Below are positions 58,048 through 64,000 of a DNA stretch of 64,000 bases, one piece after another (the first letter of the stretch is position 1; the number at the start of each line of letters is the position of its first letter). The stretch is from Rubrivivax sp. (GTDB lineage Bacteria > Pseudomonadota > Gammaproteobacteria > Burkholderiales > Burkholderiaceae_C): the NCBI GenBank assembly GCA_016719535.1, contig JADJYX010000040.1:65425-129424 (forward strand). The letters are read 5' to 3'. The position numbers were made by a program, and so were the translations under genes. The notes beneath the pieces are model-generated. The model was not told the origin of the DNA and searched no databases. It saw only the letters and a program-made list of their open reading frames with translations.

Positions 58048-59024
58048 CGCGAGAACGCTTCATCGGGCGGGCGGCGGCGGGCGCCATCGGCTCCACCTGC
58101 GCCACCAGCGCCCCGGCAAACGAGGCTGCCGCCGGCGACGCCACGCGCTGCCGCCGCGTGATCAGGTGCACCGAGGGCACGGTCAGCGGCAGATCGAAGG
58201 GCAGCACCGCAAGCACGCCCAGCGCCGCATAGTGCTGTGCCAGTGACGCCGGCATCACCGCCAGGCGGTCGCTGGCGGCCAGCAGCGCAGTGGTGGCCAC
58301 GGTCGACGCGGTCTCGGTGATGTCGAGCCGGCGGTGGATGCCGGCCTCGTGCAGCAAGGCCTCGAAGCGCCGCCGCTGCGGGCTGCCCGGCGGCTGCAGC
58401 ACCCAGCCCTGGCGCGACAGCTCGCGCAGCGTGACGGGCCCGGCCGCCGCCAGCAGCGGGTGGCCGCGCCGCAGCACCAGCACCTGCGGCTCGGCCAGCA
58501 GCGCGCGGCTGTCGTACTCATCGTCGTGGAAGCCTTCGCTCAGGCGCCCGAGCATGAGGTCGACCTCGCCACGGGCCAGCTGGGCGAGCATGCGGTCGCT
58601 GGTGTCGACCACCACGCTGACGGCCACGCGCGGGGCGGTGGCGCTGCCAGGCCACCAGCGCCGGCGCCAGCAGCCCGGGCATGGCGCCGGGTACGCTGCC
58701 CACGCGCAGCAGGCCGCGCAGGCCGCGGGTCAGCGCCTGCATCTCGGCCCGCGCGGCACCGAAGTCGGTGAGCAGCTGCTGCGCGAAGCGGATCAGCACC
58801 TCGCCCGCCGGCGTGGGCTGCATGCCGCGCGCCAGCCGCGTGAAGAGCGGCTGGCCCAGGGCGTCCTCGGTCTGCTGCAGCAGCTTGGTAGCCGCCGGCT
58901 GGCTGATGCCCAGCGCCGCCGCGGCGCGGCCGAGGTGGGCGGCCAGGCCCAGCTGCGCCACCAGCAGCAACTGGCGCGTGCGCAAGCGCATCAGCAGCGC
59001 GGGGTCGGGCAACCGGGTGGACAT
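58028..59024 (-). pseudogene. LysR-family regulator, one frameshift
   Basis: About 331 residues when read through. The DNA-binding half (LRTRQLLLVAQLGLAAHLGR, then ISQPAATKLLQQTEDALGQ) belongs to the GbpR/PcaQ-like LysR subgroup. An extra C in a CCCC run near 58640 shifts to the frame with VSVVVDTSDRMLAQLARGEV through the C-terminus. It is divergent from the TctC gene and likely its regulator. A sequencing error is likely. Confidence 0.83.
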
Positions 59025-59121
59025 CGATATGCGATCGTATATCGATCATTGAGGAACTTTCATTGGCCAGGCATGGCTGTGCGGCCTACCCTGCGCGCCA
59101 CAACCACCTGGAGACAAGCCG

Positions 59122-60114
59122 ATGAACCCCCGATCCACGCCACGTCGGCGGCTGCTGGCGGCCGCCGCACTCACGCTGGCCGGCGCCCTGTCGCCCGCCG
59201 CCGCGCAGACCGCCTGGCCCGACAAGCCGCTGCGCATCATGGTCGGCGCCTCGCCCGGCGGCGGCACCGACATCCTGGCGCGCCTGCTGGCCGAGCGCCT
59301 GGGGCCCGTGCTCAGGCAGAGCGTGGTGGTCGAAAACCGCCCCGGCGCCAGCAACACCATCGCCGCCGAGCTGACCGCCAGGGCTGCGCCCGACGGCCAT
59401 ACCCTGCTGCTGGCCACCAATACCGGCCAGGCGGTGGCGCCGCACCTGCTGAAGCTCAAATTCGACCCGCTGAAGGACCTGCAGCCGCTGGGCCTGGTGG
59501 CGGTGATGCCCAACGTGCTGGTGGTCTCGGCCACCTCGCCGTACCGCAGCGTGCAGGACCTGGTGAAGGCGATGGCCGACAAGCCGGGGCAGCTCAAATA
59601 CGGCTCCTCGGGCATCGGCAGCACGCAGCACATCGTCGGCGAGGCCTTCAACCTGGTGACGCAGACCAAGGCCATCCACGTGCCCTACAAGGGCAGCAGC
59701 CAGGCGCACCTGGACATCATCGGCGGCAATGTCGACCTGATGTTCGACACCACCAGCTCGGCGATGGGCCAGATCCGCGGCGGCAAATTCCGCCCGCTGG
59801 CCGTCACCACGCCGCAGCGCGCCGCCGAACTGCCCGACGTGCCCACGCTGGCCGAAGCCGGCGTCAAGGGCGCCGACATCCAGACCTGGTACGCCCTCTA
59901 CGTGACCGCGGGCACGCCGCGGCCGGTGGTCGAGCGCCTGGCCGCCGAGCTGCAGGCCACGTTGAAGCACCCCGAGGTGGTGGCGCGCATCAAGGGCCTG
60001 GGCGGCGATATCCAGCCGATGTCGATCGAGGCCTTCGCCGAGATGAACCGGGTCGAGTTCGAGCGCTACGGCAAGCTGATCCGCGACGCCGGCATCAAGG
60101 TGGACGGATCGTGA
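59122..60114 (+). CDS. Bug/TctC-family extracytoplasmic solute-binding protein
   Basis: A 330-residue periplasmic binding protein with a signal peptide (about residues 1-29, ending AAAQT). The WPDKPLRIMVGASPGGGTDILAR start and YGSSGIGSTQHIVGEAFN block are family hallmarks. Burkholderiales carry hundreds of such Bug proteins for carboxylates; the ligand is unknown. GGAG lies 8 bases upstream. It overlaps the PdxA-like gene, so the ligand may be metabolised by that enzyme. Confidence 0.92.
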   Translation: MNPRSTPRRRLLAAAALTLAGALSPAAAQTAWPDKPLRIMVGASPGGGTDILARLLAERLGPVLRQSVVVENRPGASNTIAAELTARAAPDGHTLLLATNTGQAVAPHLLKLKFDPLKDLQPLGLVAVMPNVLVVSATSPYRSVQDLVKAMADKPGQLKYGSSGIGSTQHIVGEAFNLVTQTKAIHVPYKGSSQAHLDIIGGNVDLMFDTTSSAMGQIRGGKFRPLAVTTPQRAAELPDVPTLAEAGVKGADIQTWYALYVTAGTPRPVVERLAAELQATLKHPEVVARIKGLGGDIQPMSIEAFAEMNRVEFERYGKLIRDAGIKVDGS

Positions 60115-61108
60115 TGGCGAGGCCCCGCATCGCGGTGCTGCTGGGCGATGCCGGCGGCGTCGGCCCCGAGATGGCCGTCAAGCTGCTGGCGCGCGCGGCC
60201 AACCGCCACGCCGCCGAGTTGCTGCTGATCGGCGACGAGGCCATCCTCGCCGATGGCGAGCGCGTGGCCGGCGTGGCGCTGGACCCGCTGCGCTGCGCTC
60301 GCCTGACGCCTTGCGCTTCGAGCCCGGGCGTGTGTCGATGCTGGCGCTGGACGGCCTGCAGGGCGCACCGATCGTGCGCGGGCAGAGCACCGAGGCCGCC
60401 GGCCGCGCCGCCATGCGGGCGCTGGACACCACGGCCGGCGCCAGCGCCGCGGCCTGGTCGGCGCCATCGTCTTCGCGCCGCTGAACAAGCACGCGCTGCG
60501 CCTGGGCGGGCTGCAGCAGGAGGACGAGCTGCGTCACCTGCAGCAGCGCTTCGATGTGCCCGGCTTCGTCTGCGAATTCAACATCACCGGCGGGCTGTGG
60601 ACCTCGCGCGTGACCTCGCACGTGCCGCTGCGCGAGGTGGCGGCGCTGATCACCGGCCCCGCGGTGGCCGATGCGGTGCACATCATCGACCGCGCCTTGC
60701 GCCAGGCCGGCGTGGTCAAGCCGCGCATCGCGGTGTCGGCGCTCAATCCGCATGCCGGCGACGGCGGCTCGATCGGCCGCGAGGAGATCGAGGTCATCGA
60801 GCCCGCGGTGCGCTCGCTGCAGGCCCGGGGGCTGGATGCACGCGGGCCCTACTCGCCGGACACGGTGTTCATCGCCGCGCCGCGGCGACTTCGACGCCGT
60901 GGTGTCGATGTACCACGACCAGGGCCAGATCGCGATGAAGCTGATGGGCTTCGAGCGCGGCGTCACGCTGCACGGCGGCCTGCCGGTGCCGGTGGCCACC
61001 AGCGCCAGCGGCAGCGCCTATGACATCGCGGGCCGCGGCATCGCCAACGTCGAGGGAATGCAGGCGGCGTTCGACCTGTGCGTGCGGATGGCGGCAAGGA
61101 CCCGCTGA
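60114..61108 (+). pseudogene. PdxA-family dehydrogenase with three frameshifts
   Basis: Read through, about 330 residues of a 4-hydroxythreonine-4-phosphate dehydrogenase-like protein. Pieces in order: LLGDAGGVGPEMAVKLLARA; RFEPGRVSMLALDGLQGAP; FAPLNKHALRLGGLQQEDEL with NPHAGDGG and GREE; then VVSMYHDQGQIAMKLMGFE. Shifts lie near 60300, 60440 and 60890. The metal-binding His of HDQGQ is present. Such PdxA2 homologues next to TctC genes often act on sugar-acid or four-carbon phosphates rather than in vitamin B6 synthesis. Confidence 0.82.
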
Positions 61109-61190
61109 ACGCTCCGGCATCTCCCTTCGGGCTTGTCCAGCCGCCTCCTCCAGTGACCGCGGACATGGGCTGTTTCGCAGTGCTCGCGCA

Positions 61191-61212
61191 TGTAGTGCGT
61201 GTGCACTACAAT
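61191..61212 (+). promoter_or_regulatory. operator and -10 box of the ParE-type toxin-antitoxin operon
   Basis: A perfect 8-bp inverted repeat TGTAGTGC-GTGT-GCACTACA (61191-61210) overlaps a TACAAT -10 hexamer (61207-61212). The ATG of the antitoxin is 7 bases after it, so the transcript is nearly leaderless. This fits antitoxin autoregulation. Confidence 0.7.
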
Positions 61213-61218
61213 TGAAAG

Positions 61219-61491
61219 ATGAAGACCGCCGTCATTCCCCAGATCCGTGTCGAGCCGGAACTGCGCGCTGATCTTGATTCGGTGCTCCTGCCCGGGGAGA
61301 CGCTGACCGAGTTCGTCGAGGCATCGGTGCGTCGCGCCGTCGAATTCCGTCGCGTGCAGACAGACTTCGCCGCGCGCTGCGAAGCCTCGTTGGCAGCCTA
61401 CGAGCGCACCGGGATTTCCGTCCCGTCGGACCTTGTCTTGTCGAAGCTCGAGGCCAAGGTCGCAGCAAGGGTGAAACAGCTGCGCAAATGA
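61219..61491 (+). CDS. antitoxin of a ParE-type toxin-antitoxin pair
   Basis: A 90-residue protein with the ribbon-helix-helix-like start KTAVIPQIRVEPELRADLDSVL and LTEFVEASVRRAVEFRR, resembling the YlcI/YnfO family. The second half is a helical toxin-binding tail rich in Lys and Ala. It overlaps the toxin by ATGA and follows a palindromic operator. Predicted to neutralise the toxin and repress its own promoter. Confidence 0.78.
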   Translation: MKTAVIPQIRVEPELRADLDSVLLPGETLTEFVEASVRRAVEFRRVQTDFAARCEASLAAYERTGISVPSDLVLSKLEAKVAARVKQLRK

Positions 61492-61802
61492 CTTTCGAGG
61501 TCGAGTTCACCCCTGAGGCGGACGCAGATCTGGATCGTCTGTTCGACTTCCTGCTGGAGCGCGCCGAGACTGTCGACGATGCCATGCGCGCCTACGACGC
61601 TGTCGAGGTCATTCGCACCATTGCCAACAGTCATCTTTCGACCACGCCCTACAGCTACCGCAAGGTCGGTCAACGCCCGACCTTGCGCGAACTCATCGTC
61701 CCGTTCGGCTCCACCGGGTACGTCCTTCGGTTCGACATCCGCACGCCGGAGTTGGTCCTCGTCATCGGCGCGCGCCACCAGCGCGAAGAAGATTTCCACT
61801 GA
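61488..61802 (+). CDS. RelE/ParE-family toxin
   Basis: A 104-residue toxin. The pattern FEVEFTPEADADLDRLFDFLLER at the start and VLRFDIRTPELVLVIGARHQREEDF at the end is that of the ParE fold. ParE members poison gyrase whereas RelE members cut mRNA; the sequence does not decide between them. Translationally coupled to the antitoxin. Confidence 0.82.
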   Translation: MTFEVEFTPEADADLDRLFDFLLERAETVDDAMRAYDAVEVIRTIANSHLSTTPYSYRKVGQRPTLRELIVPFGSTGYVLRFDIRTPELVLVIGARHQREEDFH

Positions 61803-61804
61803 CG

Positions 61805-63070
61805 GCCAGCCGAGACCCTGCTCCTGGCTGAGCCGGCAACCCGCTCGAGCGCCACCGCCCGTTCTTGCTCGGACCTGGCCGCCAGCCGCCCCCAGATCGC
61901 CCCGCCGCGCCTCAGCGCCGCCACGTCATCCTCGCTCAGGCCGATTTGCTTCAGCACCGCCTCGCTGTGCGCCCCAGCGCCGGCACGGCGTCCATGCGCG
62001 CGTCCACGCCCTCGGGCAGCCCGGTGGCCTCAGCGCCGGGATCGGACCGGCCGGTGTCTCGACCCGCGTCCAGCGGCCGCGTGCCGCCAGCTGCGTGCGC
62101 CCACACGTCGGCCATTTCGCTTGACGCGCGCATTGGCGATGCCCGCGCTTTCCAGCCGCTCGGCCAGTTGCGTGGAGGTGTGGGTCGCGAACGCCTCGAC
62201 GATGATCGCGCGCAGCGCCTCGCGCGCCGCCACGCGATTGGCGTTGCCGGCGAAGCGCGGGTCGTCCAGCAGTTCGGGCCGCTGCAGCACCTCGCGGCAG
62301 AAGACCTGCCATTCGCGCTCGTTCTGCAGGCCCAGCATCATCTGCTTGCCGTCACCGGCCGGAAGAGGGCCCGTAAGGATAGATGGTGGCGTGGCTGGCA
62401 CCGGCGCGCGGCGGCGGCGGCGCGCCGTCGAATGCGTAATACATCGGGAAACCCATCCACTCCACCAGCGATTCGAGCATCGAGACGTCGATGCGGCAGC
62501 CACGGCCGGTGCGCCACGCAGCAGCGCGGCGAGGATGCTGCTGTAGTCACCCATGCCGGCGGCGATGTCGGCCATGCTGCAGCTGGCCTTGTCCGGTGTA
62601 TCGGGGCTGCCGGTAACGGACAGGAAGCCGCTCGCTCTGGATCAGCAGGTCAGCAGGCCTTCCTTGTCGCGGTAGGGGCCGGGGTGCGCGGGGTCGTCGC
62701 CGTAACCGGAGATGTCGCAGACGATCAGTGGCGGAAAGCGGTCCTTCAGCGCCTCGTACGACAAGCCCAGCCGCGCCGCGCGCGCCGGGCGCCAGGTTCT
62801 GCACCAGCACGTCGCATGTCGCCAGCAAGGCGTCCAGGATGGCGGGCGCGCGTCGCTTGAGGTCCAGCGTCAGGCTTTCTTGCTGCGGTTGGTCCAGACG
62901 AAGTGCGATGACGGTCCCTTCACGCGCTGGTCGTAGCCGCGCGCGAAATCGCCGACGCCGGGACGCTCGACCTTGATGATCCGTGCACCCAGATCGCCAG
63001 CTGCCGCGTGCAGAAGGGCGCGGCGATGGCGTGCTCGAGTGCGAGCACGGTGATGCCGTCCAGGCCGCAT
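61805..63070 (-). pseudogene. CaiB/BaiF CoA-transferase with several frameshifts
   Basis: Pieces in several frames follow a class III CoA-transferase: LGARIIKVERPGVGDFARGY, LLATCDVLVQNLAPGA, VSMADIAAG-like MADIAAGMG (active-site Asp region), LGLQNEREWQVFCREVLQRP and LKQIGLSEDDVAALRRGGAI. At least five single-base shifts are needed. The start ATG at 63068-63070 overlaps the stop of the acyl-CoA dehydrogenase (TGATG). The 3' end is unclear because no stop follows in the last frame. Pairing with the dehydrogenase suggests one operon. Confidence 0.75.
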
Positions 63071-64000
63071 CAGAAGCTCCGCGGCAGCCTTGAGCACATG
63101 CTCGGCCACGTACGACAGGACCAGGTTGGTCGAGATCGGCGCCACCTGGTACAGCCGCTGCCCGCGGAATTTGCGCCTCGACGTCGTATTCGCAGGCAAA
63201 GCCGAAGCCGCCGTGGAACTGCAGGCAGGCGTTGGCGGCCTCCCAGCTCGCCGGCGGCCAGATATTTGGCCATGTTGGCCTGCGCGCCTGAGGGCTGGTG
63301 GGCGTCGAAGGAACAGGCAGGCTTCCAGCGCATCAGGCTGGCGGCCTCGACCTCGATGTGCGCCTCGGCGATCGGAAATGCACGCCCTGGTTCTGGCCGA
63401 TCGGGCGGCCGAAGACGATGCGCTCGTTGACGTATTTCGAGACGCGGTCGATGAACCAGTGGCCGTCGCCGATGCATTCGGCGGCGATCAGCGTGCGCTC
63501 GGCGTTCAGGCCGTCGAGGATGCGTCTGAAGCCCTGGCCTTCCTGGCCGATCAGGTTCCTCGTGCGGGATCTCGAGGTTTTCGAAGAAGAAGCTCGTTGG
63601 TCTCGTGGTTGACCATGTTGGCGATGGGCCGCACGGTCAGGCCCTGGCCGGGATGGCCTGGCGCAGGTCGACGATGAAGATCGACATCCCTTCGCCCTCT
63701 TCGCCACCTCGGCCAGCGGCGTGGTGCGCGCCAGCAGGATCATCAGGTCGCTTGCCGCACGCGGCTGGATCCAGACCTTCTGGCCGTTGATGACCCAGCG
63801 GTCGCCCTTCTTCACCGCGGTGGTCCTGATCTTCGTGGTGTCGGTGCCGGTGGTGGGCCGGCCACGCCCTGCCCTGCTAGCCGGAGCTCACCCTTGGCGA
63901 TGGCCGGGTGATTAACGCTGCTTCTGGGCGGCGCTGCCGTAGCGAGCGCAGCGTGCCCACTGTTGTACATCTGGCCGTGGCAGGCACCGCATTGCCGCCG
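63070..64000 (-). pseudogene. acyl-CoA dehydrogenase, partial at the window edge, frameshifted
   Basis: The C-terminal two thirds of an acyl-CoA dehydrogenase. From the right edge: GGNA fragments, AIAKGELRL-like sequence, KKGDRWVINGQKVW, NLIGQEGQGFRRILDGLNAER, SKYVNERIVFGRPIGQNQG, EAHIEVEA, GAQANMAKYLAA, and RLYQVAPISTNLVLSYVAEHV, ending LPRSF. Many one-base shifts separate the pieces. The order and content are otherwise normal, so base-call errors near a contig end are the simplest explanation. Confidence 0.78.

Overview
The window comes from a GC-rich betaproteobacterium of the order Burkholderiales. Evidence for this: very strong G/C third-position bias, an S-adenosylhomocysteine (SAH) riboswitch in front of ahcY followed by metF, the aerobic hybrid benzoyl-CoA (box) pathway, a TctC-type extracytoplasmic binding protein, many LysR regulators, and C-rich/G-rich intergenic palindromes. 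A Rubrivivax/Leptothrix/Variovorax-like relative is an inference; no rRNA is present to settle it.

Layout. 0-17.5 kb is mostly housekeeping: 5-formyl-THF cyclo-ligase, metF and ahcY under the SAH riboswitch, a PPK2 kinase, metK, two LpxL-type acyltransferases, then dapF, a DUF484 gene, xerC and rlmI. 17.5-31.5 kb holds glmS, regulators and several poorly known membrane or secreted proteins: a cNMP-binding/CPBP-protease fusion, a metzincin-like/LysM protein, and an RDD/COG3904 fusion. 31.5-34.4 kb is a tightly overlapping operon of class III CoA-transferase, 3-mercaptopropionate-type thiol dioxygenase, enoyl-CoA hydratase and a broken class I glutamine amidotransferase. A roughly 620-bp inverted repeat fills the gap between this operon and boxA. 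35.1-42.5 kb is the benzoate module: boxCBA on the minus strand, divergent from a benzoate-CoA ligase and an alpha/beta hydrolase, with two promoters that share a candidate operator. 42.6-56.9 kb carries gamma-glutamyltransferase, rnk, a DapA-family lyase, a Tat-exported metallo-beta-lactamase-fold protein, acyl-CoA genes, an MCP, an MmgE/PrpD protein and a LysR regulator. 56.9-58 kb has an Mrr remnant next to a DUF6516/DNA-binding toxin-antitoxin pair. 58-64 kb holds a LysR, TctC and PdxA-like group, a ParE-type toxin-antitoxin pair, and a CoA-transferase/acyl-CoA dehydrogenase pair that runs off the right edge.

How the genes work together. AhcY, MetF and MetK belong to the activated methyl cycle, with SAH sensing at ahcY. 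The ligase, BoxA, BoxB and BoxC carry benzoate to benzoyl-CoA, its 2,3-epoxide and then the ring-cleaved semialdehyde. BoxD and the BoxR regulator are not in this window.

Sequence quality. Left of 33 kb nearly all genes are intact. To the right, single-base frameshifts in G/C runs, three poly-G tracts and internal losses accumulate, and are densest in the last 7 kb. I mark such genes as disrupted. I consider sequencing or assembly error more likely than true decay for most of them; the sigma-54 regulator, Mrr and glutamine-amidotransferase remnants may be real.
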